Positions 8,415 through 17,112 of a DNA stretch of 64,000 bases are shown here, one piece after another. The stretch covers positions 1 through 64,000 of the forward strand of contig CAJTTE010000003.1 in the NCBI GenBank assembly GCA_910579265.1, in the 5' to 3' direction. A program made the position numbers and the translations under genes. The DNA comes from an uncultured Ruminiclostridium sp. (lineage in GTDB: Bacteria; Bacillota; Clostridia; Oscillospirales; Ruminococcaceae). Below the pieces are notes generated by a model. The model saw only the letters and a list, made by a program, of their open reading frames with translations, made no database searches and was not told the DNA's origin. Position 1 is the stretch's first letter. Each line of letters starts with the position of its first letter.

Positions 8415-9629
8415 TTACCAGTCAATCAGATGTCCGGCTCCCGTTCTCATCATCTCTATACCCGCGCAGTTCTGATCGGTAGCCGAAGCGCTGCACATAG
8501 TAAAAAGCACATCGTCTATCTTATGCTCTTTTATAAAATCGATGGCATTAAGGTCGAAGAAACGAACGTCGGCAACATAAATTTCCTCATAGCTGTTCAT
8601 AAAGAACGGTATTTCCAAGTTTCCGTAGCTGTCCTTTATCACCATAAGCTTTTTTCCGTTCATGAAGTCTGTCTCGATCCTGACTATCTTCTTGTCAGAA
8701 CCCATAAAAGTACCGAAGGCATTCTTTCCGTCCATCTGAAGGAAAAAAGGATATCTTCCGTCAAGATTATACGACATATCATAATAATAACACTTAAAAT
8801 CGTTTTTCGGAATAAAATATACAAATTCATCGGGATCGTTTTTAAGGTTTTCATTTCCCGTTGAGCCGTAAAGAGAGCCTATAAATCCTTCTATTTCCTT
8901 TTTTTCAAAAGCAACGTCGTCAAGCTCCGCAAAAGGAACTCCCGCCGCCATGGTATATTGCTCCGCAGCATAATAAGCGGCGATAACCTTCCAATGGTGA
9001 TCCGTCCTGAAGTAAATATCGTTGTTTGCATGCTGCTTCAGCACGCTGTAGCAATCGACATTCGTAACGTTTTTACTTAGATTCTCCGCTATGTATTTAA
9101 TGTCGTCAAGCTGTGATGCGTTTTTGTCCTCAAATCCCGGAGGACAGTAAAATTCGCTGTTAGTGGGAGCGATCATACTGTATACCTTGGCGACGCCTTC
9201 CAGATCCTCAGCGAATTTATTGACCGAATCCACATAGAGCTTTCGGTTATATCCGCCCCCATATAGCTGTACGCCCCACCAGTGATTGCTGCGCCGGAAT
9301 GTTATGCAGGGGGGCATTCCGTCAAAAACCTCTATGTTATCTGCTCCGAAAGGATCGTCTGCGGCGGAAGTAACCGTGTTTGTAACCTCCGAAACAACCG
9401 GATTAGTCACTGTTGCCGCTTCTGATAAGGCTTCCGTTATTTCGGAAGGCGAATCGGTCTTCACGGCATGAGTTTCCGTGACCTTCCCGGAGGAATCGGA
9501 AGGCAAAGGGGAATTCCCGCCTTTCGCAATATCTCCCCGGCCTGCTGCGGAACATCCTCCAAGTATCAATGACCAGCTCACCGTCAATGCCAATACAACG
9601 ATCTTATGGTCATAGGACCGTTTTCCCAT
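8415..9629 (-). CDS. DHHW family lipoprotein, paralogue 2
   Basis: 404-residue lipoprotein with signal peptide and lipobox SLILGGCSAAG, a Thr/Ser/Ala-rich linker to about residue 100, and a DHHW catalytic domain: RTDHHWKVIAAYY with Asp210, and IKDSYGN near the C-terminus. The open frame continues upstream to 9827, but that part is the translated family A repeat. GGAGGCGG at 9633-9640 sets the start at 9629, where the lipoprotein signal begins. The domain probably faces outward on the membrane and acts on a cell-surface glycan, as inferred for AlgX/AlgJ relatives. The second half is strongly similar to the flanking paralogues (GGGYN, DLEG, FMGSDKKIVRIETD segments). Substrate unknown. Confidence 0.85.
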   Translation of the reverse strand: MGKRSYDHKIVVLALTVSWSLILGGCSAAGRGDIAKGGNSPLPSDSSGKVTETHAVKTDSPSEITEALSEAATVTNPVVSEVTNTVTSAADDPFGADNIEVFDGMPPCITFRRSNHWWGVQLYGGGYNRKLYVDSVNKFAEDLEGVAKVYSMIAPTNSEFYCPPGFEDKNASQLDDIKYIAENLSKNVTNVDCYSVLKQHANNDIYFRTDHHWKVIAAYYAAEQYTMAAGVPFAELDDVAFEKKEIEGFIGSLYGSTGNENLKNDPDEFVYFIPKNDFKCYYYDMSYNLDGRYPFFLQMDGKNAFGTFMGSDKKIVRIETDFMNGKKLMVIKDSYGNLEIPFFMNSYEEIYVADVRFFDLNAIDFIKEHKIDDVLFTMCSASATDQNCAGIEMMRTGAGHLIDW

Positions 9630-9670
9630 TTTCCGCCTCCTTTCATACACATAAATATTAACGTATAGCT

Positions 9671-9848
9671 TAAGGTAATACCGCACAATGACCGCCTGAC
9701 GGCTTTGCGTGCGGCTTGCTTGCACATATTCCGTCTTCTTACACAAATCCTCCTTGAAATACGTCAGTATTCCTGCGTCGAATTTATGCAAGCTTACGAA
9801 ATATCTGACTGCGCGATTCACACCCAATCATTGTGCGGCGTTGCCTTA
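9671..9848 (+). repeat. family A MITE-like element, copy 1
   Basis: 178 bp with inverted ends: TAAGGTAATACCGCACAATGA-type left end and TCATTGTGCGGCGTTGCCTTA-type right end (about 19 of 21 positions pairing). The copy at 31563-31741 is the same element in the opposite orientation. It fills the space between paralogue 1 (ends 9866) and paralogue 2 (starts 9629) of the DHHW genes and creates a false N-terminal extension of the latter. Confidence 0.8.
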
Positions 9849-9865
9849 AATATAAGCGTCAGCGT

Positions 9866-11404
9866 TTACCAATTCAGCCAGGGTCCGTTCCCGAGTCTGT
9901 TCACCTCTATGCTCTCACAATTCTGCCCTGCCGCCGAGAAGGTGTTCATGGTAAACAGAACGTCCGTTATTCCCTGTTCCTTGATAAAATCGATTGCGTT
10001 AAGAGCAAAAAACCTCGTATCGCAAACATAAATTTCCTCAAAGCTGTTCATATAGAAAGGCGGCTCCGCATTTCCGTAGCTGTCCTTGAATATAAGGAGC
10101 TTTCTGCCGTTCTTAACATCGGTCTCAACTCTGACGATCTTGTTATCCGCTCCCATAAATGTTCCGTATGCCATGCCCCCCGTCTGATCGGTAAGGAAAA
10201 AAGGATACTGGAACATGTTTTCATAGCTTGTATCATAATAATATGTCTTGAAATCGTTGTTGGGAACGTAGTAAATAAACGTATCGGGATCGTTAAGCAG
10301 CAGCGCGCCTCCCGCACTTCCCTGCGCATAACTGTAAAGAGAGCCGACCACATTATCCACCTGACGATATTCAAAATTTTCCTCATTAAGCTCCAAAAAA
10401 GGGACTCCTGCCGCCTTGGCAAATTCCTGTGAGGCATAATATGCACCGAGAGGCGTCCAGTGATGATCGGTGCGCAAATAAATATATTCGTCCGCATGCT
10501 GCTGCAATACCGTGTAGCAATCCACATTCTTTACCTTACCGCTCAGGTGTTCCGCAATATAATCAATATCCGGCTTCTGCAATTTTGTCACTGAAGGCGT
10601 TGCGTTAAGTACCTCGACCGGCGTATAGAAATCGCCGTTTGTGGGCGGTATCATGCTGTACACCTGCGCGATGCCGTCCAGATCCTCGGCGAACGCGTTT
10701 ACCGATTTACAATATAAATCCTGATTATAACCGCCGCCATAAAGGCTGACGCCCCATATATGACCTTGATATTCATAAATATACTGTCCGTTGGTAGCTA
10801 CACCATCCCCTGCACCGTCTATTCCCGGACGTACAGCCGGTGCGTCGGTAACGGGCTCGGCGGTATTGTCGCCGGTTGCTCCCGTAACATCGGTTACCGG
10901 AGGTAAAGCGCCCTGATTTTCGCTTTGAACGGGCTGCGTCTGATCTGATGACGTATCCGTGGGTTTATTGTTCTGATCATCCTTTTTAGGAGGATCGGGA
11001 AGTACGATATAGCCTATATTTCCGGATGATATACCCGTATATTTCATAATCTTTGTTGAAATATCCTTGAATCCGTCCCGCCAGGGAACCGTATCGTTAA
11101 ACCAGGTGCTGACCTTGCCGGTGTAATTGCCGCTGAAAAAATCCTCAAAGGTAAATTCGGGGAACTTGGCCAATTCCCGTTTTTCTGTCAGAGATTCGGT
11201 AGGCCTTTCAAAAACAAGAAGTGATACGGTTATTCCGATAAACAGCGATAAAGAAACAACTATATTGGCCGTCTGCCAAAATCCGCCTGTTTTTTTCTCT
11301 CCGGGCATTTTATGAGAAACCGCCGTCTCTTTTTTCTTTGCGGCACGATGTAAACTTTTCGGCTCCTTTTTCTTTTTTTCAGCCAGGTGCTTTCCTTTTG
11401 CCAT
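9866..11404 (-). CDS. DHHW family membrane protein, paralogue 1
   Basis: 512 residues. A Lys/Glu-rich cytoplasmic tail of about 40 residues is followed by one transmembrane helix (about 43-65), then the family's N-terminal module ELAKFPEFTFEDFFSGNYTG, a low-complexity Thr/Pro/Gln linker (about 145-195), and the catalytic domain with RTDHHWTPLGAYY (Asp313) and FKDSYGN (about 441). This full-length architecture is that of standard DHHW proteins, anchored outside the membrane next to an MBOAT acyltransferase in other genomes. The two following paralogues keep only the catalytic part on a lipoprotein anchor, so they likely arose by duplication. First gene of the cluster; GAAAGGA precedes the ATG. 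Confidence 0.87.
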   Translation of the reverse strand: MAKGKHLAEKKKKEPKSLHRAAKKKETAVSHKMPGEKKTGGFWQTANIVVSLSLFIGITVSLLVFERPTESLTEKRELAKFPEFTFEDFFSGNYTGKVSTWFNDTVPWRDGFKDISTKIMKYTGISSGNIGYIVLPDPPKKDDQNNKPTDTSSDQTQPVQSENQGALPPVTDVTGATGDNTAEPVTDAPAVRPGIDGAGDGVATNGQYIYEYQGHIWGVSLYGGGYNQDLYCKSVNAFAEDLDGIAQVYSMIPPTNGDFYTPVEVLNATPSVTKLQKPDIDYIAEHLSGKVKNVDCYTVLQQHADEYIYLRTDHHWTPLGAYYASQEFAKAAGVPFLELNEENFEYRQVDNVVGSLYSYAQGSAGGALLLNDPDTFIYYVPNNDFKTYYYDTSYENMFQYPFFLTDQTGGMAYGTFMGADNKIVRVETDVKNGRKLLIFKDSYGNAEPPFYMNSFEEIYVCDTRFFALNAIDFIKEQGITDVLFTMNTFSAAGQNCESIEVNRLGNGPWLNW

Positions 11405-11460
11405 TTTACATTCCTTTCCTGCTTAAAGACCTGCTTTATGTATTTTTCTATAAAGTCACA

Positions 11461-11487
11461 ATCTTATTATTATCAGCTTTTTGTCAA
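11461..11487 (-). promoter_or_regulatory. candidate promoter of the DHHW-FkbH-ACP cluster
   Basis: On the minus strand, TTGACA (11482-11487) is followed after 15 bases by TAAGAT (11461-11466). The -35 box is perfect but spacing is short and the -10 box imperfect, so the assignment is tentative. Transcription would start near 11454, about 50 bases before the first DHHW gene. Confidence 0.4.
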
Positions 11488-11769
11488 GTAACATTATACA
11501 CCTAAATTTTTTTACCGTCAATATTCGGGAGAAGCCAATTTTTTTCGACATGGGCATAAACCGCTTTACAGTACGCAATAGATAAATACCTTACAATTTT
11601 ATCATTTTACGGTATCCGGATGAATTTTGAAAATCCCGAGAGAAAATATTACAAAAATATTACAAGCCGCACCTTCTTATGCGCTGTTTATTAAACTGAT
11701 CTTTTTCTCTCTTTTCACATCATATTACGACATTTGAGTCCCATTTTTTACAAATTTACAAAAAACTAT

Positions 11770-11797
11770 TTTCAAATCAACAAAAATATGTTAAAAT
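11770..11797 (+). promoter_or_regulatory. candidate promoter of iorAB
   Basis: TTTCAA (11770-11775) and TAAAAT (11792-11797) lie 16 bases apart in a very AT-rich stretch about 90 bases before iorA. The -35 box is weak. The rest of the divergent spacer (11405-11887) shows no other clear feature. Confidence 0.4.
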
Positions 11798-11887
11798 ACA
11801 ATAAATACATATCCGGAACGTGCCTTGGACATATCCCGGAAACCGTAATAGTAAAAAGAAATAATCCGTTTGAAAGGAAAAAGTCAA

Positions 11888-13618
11888 ATGTCAAAGCTTA
11901 TGTTAGGGAATCAGGCTGTGGCGAGAGGTCTCTATGAAGCCGGAGTAAGTGTTGTGTCCAGCTATCCCGGAACCCCCAGCACCGAGATCACGGAATATGC
12001 GGCCGGCTATGATAGGGATGATATCTACTGCGAATGGGCGCCAAACGAAAAGGTAGCCTGCGAGGTAGCGATAGGCGCCTCAATTGCCGGAGCAAGAAGC
12101 TTCTGCGCCATGAAACATGTGGGTCTTAACGTAGCCGCCGATCCTTTGTATACCGCTTCTTACACCGGAGTAAACGGGGGACTTGTTATTGCGGTGGCGG
12201 ACGATCCCGGAATGCACTCAAGTCAGAACGAACAGGACAGCCGCAATCATGCGATAGGAGCCAAGCTGCCTATGTTAGAACCGTCCGACAGCGGTGAATG
12301 CAAGGAGTACACGAAGCTTGCCTATGAAATATCGGAGAAATATGACACTCCCGTATTGCTGAGACTTTCCACAAGAGTCAGCCATAGTCAGAGCAGGGTC
12401 GAGGAAAAGGAAAGAGAAAATATCCCGAACAGGAAATATGAAAAAAATCCTCAGAAATATGTAATGATGCCCGCTTTCGCAAAGCCCAAGCATATCATGG
12501 TTGAAGAACGCACCGAAAAGCTTATAGAATATGCGGAAAATTGTCCTTTGAACACGGTCGAGATGAACGGTACTGAAATAGGCGTGATAACCGCCGGTAT
12601 TTCTTACCAATATGCCAAGGAGGCTCTGGGAAACAAAGCAAGCTACCTTAAGCTGGGTATGGTGAATCCTTTGCCGGAAAAGCTTATAAAAGAGTTTGCG
12701 AAAAAGGTGGATAAGCTTTATATTATAGAGGAATTAGACCCGGTTATAGAAAACCATGTGCGTAAACTCGGCATAAGCTGCTCGGGAAAGGATCAGTTTA
12801 CATATGTGGGTGAATACAGTCAAAAATACATAAAGGAAAAAATATCAGGCGAAAATACGCAGACGCTGTCCTTCGGAGAAAATGTCCCTGTAAGGCCTCC
12901 CGTAATGTGCGCCGGTTGCCCTCACAGAGGAGTATTCTATATATTGAAAAAGCTGGGCTGTCTTGTATCGGGGGACATAGGATGCTATACCCTCGGCGCA
13001 GCTGCTCCGTTACAGGCCATGGATACAACCGTCTGCATGGGTGCTTCGATAAGCGGACTTCACGGAATAAACAAGGCTGATCCCGATCTTGCGGGAAAAA
13101 GCGTTGCCGTCATCGGGGACAGCACATTTATTCACAGTGGTATTACAGGTCTTATCAATACGGCCTACAACCGCTCCGACAGCACGGTCATCATTCTTGA
13201 CAACTCCATTACCGGTATGACCGGTCATCAAAATAATCCGGCCAACGGAAAAAACATTTACGGCGATCCCGCAAATGCCGTAGATTTAGAGGCCCTTTGC
13301 GGTGCGGTGGGCATCAGACGCGTCATGGTGGTTGACCCATACGACATGAAGGCGATAGAAACCGCCGTTAAGGAAGAGCTTGAAGCGAAGGAGCCGTCGG
13401 TTATTATATCACGCCGTCCGTGTGCGCTTTTAAAAAATGTCGTTCACAAGCCCGCTTTAAAAGTGAACGAAGATAAATGCGTCGGCTGTAAGCAATGCCT
13501 TAAGATCGGCTGCCCCGCCATATCCATAAAAAACGGAAAATCGGTTATCGATCATACCCAATGTGTGGGCTGCGGAATATGCATGGATATGTGCAAGCCA
13601 AACGCTATAACGGAATAA
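11888..13618 (+). CDS. iorA: indolepyruvate ferredoxin oxidoreductase subunit alpha
   Basis: Catalytic subunit that oxidatively decarboxylates aryl-pyruvates (indole-, phenyl-, hydroxyphenylpyruvate) to aryl-acetyl-CoA with ferredoxin as acceptor; cytosolic and oxygen-sensitive. It shows YPGTPSTEITEYA near the N-terminus, CAGCPHRGVFY and GDIGCYTLG in the middle, the thiamine diphosphate region GDSTFIHSG with LDNSITGMTGHQ, and two C-terminal iron-sulfur motifs, CVGCKQCLKIGCP and CVGCGICMDMCKP. About 576 residues, normal for IorA. The start at 11888 follows GAAAGGA; an upstream in-frame TTG at 11870 overlaps that site and is rejected. iorB follows 25 bases later. A downstream acyl-CoA ligase supports a role in aromatic amino acid fermentation or its reverse. 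Confidence 0.95.
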   Translation: MSKLMLGNQAVARGLYEAGVSVVSSYPGTPSTEITEYAAGYDRDDIYCEWAPNEKVACEVAIGASIAGARSFCAMKHVGLNVAADPLYTASYTGVNGGLVIAVADDPGMHSSQNEQDSRNHAIGAKLPMLEPSDSGECKEYTKLAYEISEKYDTPVLLRLSTRVSHSQSRVEEKERENIPNRKYEKNPQKYVMMPAFAKPKHIMVEERTEKLIEYAENCPLNTVEMNGTEIGVITAGISYQYAKEALGNKASYLKLGMVNPLPEKLIKEFAKKVDKLYIIEELDPVIENHVRKLGISCSGKDQFTYVGEYSQKYIKEKISGENTQTLSFGENVPVRPPVMCAGCPHRGVFYILKKLGCLVSGDIGCYTLGAAAPLQAMDTTVCMGASISGLHGINKADPDLAGKSVAVIGDSTFIHSGITGLINTAYNRSDSTVIILDNSITGMTGHQNNPANGKNIYGDPANAVDLEALCGAVGIRRVMVVDPYDMKAIETAVKEELEAKEPSVIISRRPCALLKNVVHKPALKVNEDKCVGCKQCLKIGCPAISIKNGKSVIDHTQCVGCGICMDMCKPNAITE

Positions 13619-13643
13619 TATATCGAAAGGAGCTTCTGCACAA

Positions 13644-14216
13644 ATGGAAACGAAAGCTATTATGATAGTCGGCGTGGGAGGACAGGGCACTTTGCTTGCA
13701 AGCCGCATTCTGGGAACGGTGCTTGTTGAAGGCGGGTACGATGTTAAGGTGAGCGAGGTGCACGGAATGAGTCAAAGGGGAGGAAGCGTTGTAACTTACG
13801 TAAAATACGGTGAAAAAGTATACTCGCCGGTTATTGAGAAAGGTGAAGCGGATCTTATACTTTCCTTTGAAGAATTGGAAGCGGCAAGATGGCTGCCTTA
13901 TCTGAAAAAAGGAGGCAGACTTATAACAAACACCCAACAGATAAATCCTATGCCGGTCATTACGGGGGCTGCAAGCTATCCCGAAAACATTACGGAAAAG
14001 CTCAGGGCTGCCGGCACCGACGTTGACGCGGTCGACGCCCTGCGCCTGGCGGAAAAAGCGGGAAGCTCAAAGGCTGTTAATGTAGTGCTTATGGGCGTCC
14101 TCTCCCGAAACATGGAATTCGACGAAAGCATATGGAACATGGCGATCGAAGCATGCGTACCCGCCAAAGCACTTGAAATAAACAGAAAAGCTTTTGCCAT
14201 GGGAAGAGAAATATAA
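13644..14216 (+). CDS. iorB: indolepyruvate ferredoxin oxidoreductase subunit beta
   Basis: Gamma-domain partner of IorA in the two-subunit oxidoreductase; binds the coenzyme A side of the reaction. Opens with IMIVGVGGQGTLLASRILG, the glycine-rich signature of the 2-oxoacid oxidoreductase gamma domain, followed by EVHGMSQRGGSV. About 190 residues, standard length. AAAGGAG lies 9 bases before the ATG and the gene follows iorA by 25 bases, so both are cotranscribed. No clear terminator follows; instead a family B repeat separates it from the ligase gene. Confidence 0.95.
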   Translation: METKAIMIVGVGGQGTLLASRILGTVLVEGGYDVKVSEVHGMSQRGGSVVTYVKYGEKVYSPVIEKGEADLILSFEELEAARWLPYLKKGGRLITNTQQINPMPVITGAASYPENITEKLRAAGTDVDAVDALRLAEKAGSSKAVNVVLMGVLSRNMEFDESIWNMAIEACVPAKALEINRKAFAMGREI

Positions 14217-14310
14217 AAAACGAAATCCGACATGCTTTAAATGTACGAAAACGGTCTTTTGCCGAACGTTTTTGATCATATTTGCATAAACCTGTTTAAA
14301 AAATCCCGTG

Positions 14311-14474
14311 ATATTGCTCCACCAAGTAACACTTGAAGAATTTGTGCGCCGAAGGGCTGTCGAAAGACAAGGAAGAAGACCGCAGGAATATGCGCATATT
14401 TCAAGGGCTTCTGACGAAGTATTTGGGCAGCCGGGCAAGCAGAACAATTCAAAAGTTATTTGGGGAAGCAATAA
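14311..14474 (+). repeat. family B MITE-like element, copy 1
   Basis: 164 bp, about 95 percent identical by eye to 16573-16736 and in the same orientation. The ends are inverted: ATTGCTCCACCAAGTAACAC at the left, and AAGTTATTTGGGGAAGCAAT, its near complement, at the right. The interior is GC-richer and has a short open frame on each strand, neither with a start signal. It lies in the spacer between iorB and the ligase gene. Confidence 0.82.
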
Positions 14475-14600
14475 CAAAAGCAGACGGATATACGTCAGTT
14501 TTTTATGACGTCGGAACGTTACTCATGATGTGGATTGTCCGTATCGCAATTTTTAAAATCCGTATAAACAAAATCAAACAGATATAAAGGAGCCATGCCA

Positions 14601-15929
14601 ATGGACAAAGAAATTTATATGAGCGAGATCGAATGCGCTCCACGGGAGGAAATGGAGCTTTTACAAAGCTACCGCCTTTCCAGACAGATAAGAAGAGTCT
14701 ACGAAAATGTAAAACCTTATCGGGAAAAAATGGATGCTGCCGGAGTAAAACCCGAAGATATAAAATCCATAAATGACCTTTACAAGCTTCCGTTTACCGT
14801 AAAGCAGGATCTAAGAAATAACTATCCCTACGGAATGTTTGCCACTCCCTTAAGCGAGGTGGTGCGTATACACGCCTCTTCTGGAACTACCGGAAAACAA
14901 ACGGTTGTGGGATATACCCAAAAGGATATTGATATTTGGTCAGAATGCGCCGCAAGAGCCCTTGCAAGGGTGGGAGGTACTAAAAACGATTTTGTCCATG
15001 TTTCCTACGGCTACGGCTTATTTACCGGAGGTCTGGGAATGCATTACGGTGCCGAACGCCTGGGTGCCACCACCATACCCGCCTCCGCCGGAAACAGCAT
15101 GCGTCAGATCCAGATGTTTCAGGACTTCGGGTCGTCTATCGTATGCATGACGCCTTCCTATGCGATAAGTCTTATAGAGCTTATGAAGGAAAACAACATA
15201 TCGAAAGATACCCTTCATCTTAAATCGGGATTGTTCGGGGCGGAGCCGTGGACAGAGGAAATGAGAAGAGAAATAGAAGCGGGATTGGGTCTAAAGGCCT
15301 ATGATATTTACGGTCTTTCGGAAATAAGCGGTCCGTCGGTATCCAGCGAATGCGAATGTCAATGCGGCATGCATATATGCGAGGATCATTTTATTCCGGA
15401 AATAATAGATCCGGACACCTTAGAGGTCCTTCCTGCCGGCAGACAGGGAGAGCTTGTTTTCACCTGCATAACAAAAGAAGCCTTCCCTCTTATCCGGTAC
15501 AGAACCAGGGATATCGCCACACTGGTCTATGACAGATGCAAGTGCGGAAGAACGCTTGTACGCATGCTTAAACCCCAGGGCAGGACAGATGATATGCTCA
15601 TTATAAGAGGAGTAAACGTATTCCCGTCTCAGATCGAATCGGCACTTCTGAGTGTTGACAATAACGCTACAAATTATCTTTTGGTGGTCGACCGTGTCAA
15701 CAATTTGGATACTCTTGAGGTACAGATAGAGCTTCGGGACGATATGTTCGGCGATAACGTAAGAGATGTGGAAAACTATAAGCGCAGACTTAAGCACGCT
15801 ATAGACAGTGCAATAGGCGTGGGTGTCAGCATACGTCTTTTAGAGCCGAAATCCCTGACCCGGTCAATGGGAAAAGCTACCCGCGTTATCGACAATCGTA
15901 AAATCAAAAATAAATTCGAGAAAAATTAA
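14601..15929 (+). CDS. paaK: phenylacetate-CoA ligase family protein
   Basis: ATP-dependent acyl-adenylate-forming ligase, joining aryl acetates such as phenylacetate or indoleacetate to CoA. It carries the adenylation P-loop HASSGTTGKQT near residue 95, YGLSEISGPSV near 235, RTRDIATL, and the hinge/C-terminal signature GRTDDMLIIRGVNVFP. About 442 residues, typical of PaaK. Two ATGs compete: 14595 and 14601. AAGGAG at 14587-14592 is too close to the first, so 14601 is chosen. In fermenters that encode IorAB, this ligase can run backwards to make ATP from aryl-CoA; that direction is inference. An ACT-domain protein follows 13 bases later, a common pairing. Confidence 0.93.
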   Translation: MDKEIYMSEIECAPREEMELLQSYRLSRQIRRVYENVKPYREKMDAAGVKPEDIKSINDLYKLPFTVKQDLRNNYPYGMFATPLSEVVRIHASSGTTGKQTVVGYTQKDIDIWSECAARALARVGGTKNDFVHVSYGYGLFTGGLGMHYGAERLGATTIPASAGNSMRQIQMFQDFGSSIVCMTPSYAISLIELMKENNISKDTLHLKSGLFGAEPWTEEMRREIEAGLGLKAYDIYGLSEISGPSVSSECECQCGMHICEDHFIPEIIDPDTLEVLPAGRQGELVFTCITKEAFPLIRYRTRDIATLVYDRCKCGRTLVRMLKPQGRTDDMLIIRGVNVFPSQIESALLSVDNNATNYLLVVDRVNNLDTLEVQIELRDDMFGDNVRDVENYKRRLKHAIDSAIGVGVSIRLLEPKSLTRSMGKATRVIDNRKIKNKFEKN

Positions 15930-15942
15930 GGGGGTATATACT

Positions 15943-16353
15943 ATGCTGGATCAGATAAGTATTTTTTTGGAAAACAAACCCGGAAGACTTGCGGCGGTTA
16001 TGGATGTGCTCAGTAAGGCTAATACCGACATGAGAGCGTTTACCATTGCCGATACCACGGATTTCGGCATTGTCCGCATAATCGTTGACGATACGGAAAA
16101 AGCTCTTAAGGCTCTTAAGGAAAATGATTTCACCGCCACACGCAGTAAAGTCATAGGCTTCACCATACCGGACCGTCCCGGAGAAATGAGCAAGGTTATA
16201 GATATTCTTCAGGAAGCAAATGCCAGCATTGAGTACAGCTATTCCTTTATGGGATCAAGAGCCGACGAAGCGGATATCGCCGTAAGAGTCCAGGATAATG
16301 AAGCGGCGGAAAAGGCGCTTATGGATAAAGGCGTAAAAATCATCAGTCTTTGA
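15943..16353 (+). CDS. tandem ACT domain protein
   Basis: 136-residue cytosolic protein made of two ACT domains. The first starts ISIFLENKPGRLAAVMDVLS and the second IPDRPGEMSKVIDILQEA; each begins with the beta-strand plus (K/R)PG loop that binds amino acids in this fold. It has no catalytic domain and is likely a ligand-sensing regulator of the adjacent ligase or of aromatic amino acid flux. It is translated from a GGGGG-type site and lies 13 bases after paaK. Stand-alone double-ACT proteins next to phenylacetate-CoA ligases recur in anaerobic bacteria and archaea; the ligand has not been inferred here. Confidence 0.9.
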   Translation: MLDQISIFLENKPGRLAAVMDVLSKANTDMRAFTIADTTDFGIVRIIVDDTEKALKALKENDFTATRSKVIGFTIPDRPGEMSKVIDILQEANASIEYSYSFMGSRADEADIAVRVQDNEAAEKALMDKGVKIISL

Positions 16354-16519
16354 CAAAAGCTAAACGAATAAAAACCAAAGCATTTTAACGTAATTTCCGC
16401 ATGTGAATTCTATCCCGTATACATTGCGTTAAAGCCCTAAAAAACCTTGGTATTTTCCTTATATGAAAACGAGCCTTAAGGCATCATAAAGGCTTTATAC
16501 CGATAAGCATCAAATAAAA

Positions 16520-16549
16520 TAAAAAGGTGACGGTTCTGCCGTCACTTTT
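16520..16549 (+). terminator. intrinsic terminator of the ior-paaK-ACT operon
   Basis: AAAAGGTGACGG, a short loop, then CCGTCACTTTTTT: a perfect 8-9 bp stem with a T6 tail, 167 bases after the ACT gene. The long gap before it holds no gene. Confidence 0.85.
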
Positions 16550-16572
16550 TTCATTAAATAAACAGAAGTAAG

Positions 16573-16736
16573 ATATTGATCCGCCAAGTAACACTTGAAG
16601 AATTTGTGCGCCGAAGGGTTGCGGAAAGACAAGGAAGAAGGCCGCAGGAATATGCGCATATTTCAAGGGCTTCTGACGAAGTATTTAGGCAGCCGGGCAA
16701 GCAGAAAAATTCAAGAGTTATTTGGGGGAGCAATAT
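16573..16736 (+). repeat. family B MITE-like element, copy 2
   Basis: 164 bp copy in the same orientation as 14311-14474, starting ATATTGATCCGCCAAGTAAC and ending TTATTTGGGGGAGCAATAT. It lies just past the operon terminator, so the two copies bracket paaK and the ACT gene in direct orientation. Confidence 0.82.
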
Positions 16737-17112
16737 AATATAAAATAGGCCGAATAAGCAAGCATATTTTATCCGGATCCTCCGCTCATGCATATCAAAG
16801 GCTGAATTCGATATCTGAAAGCACTTGATGTTCCGTTCAAAAACCGGAGACAGCCGGCTCAAAAAACTCTGCCTGAGCCGAAGCTGCTGTATCCGCGCTT
16901 TCTTATACTAAAAAGCTCCGATTATATCATACACCGCTTTCCCTGACGGAAATGCCGGTTTTATTCCGCAGCTTTTGATCTTCTTTATGCTGTTCAAAGG
17001 TCAAGAAAACCATTCGCAGTATGTCCGTTTTCGATCGCCGTAATTCCGGATTTCCCGTATAGTTTAGAATAAACAAAAGATTCGGCAATAATATTAACGC
17101 TGTAAAAACGCG
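16737..17112. other. intergenic stretch without recognisable feature
   Basis: 376 bp between the family B repeat and the end of rnhA. No credible frame, RNA or terminator was seen. It lies downstream of the minus-strand rnhA and past the plus-strand terminator, so it is probably untranscribed. Confidence 0.5.

Noticed and set aside
9630..9827. N-terminal extension of DHHW paralogue 2
   Set aside because: It is the translated family A repeat; the ribosome site and lipoprotein signal place the start at 9629.
14308..14508. 66-codon plus-strand frame between iorB and paaK
   Set aside because: It is the interior of the family B element, also present at 16573-16736 where the frame is not maintained as a gene.
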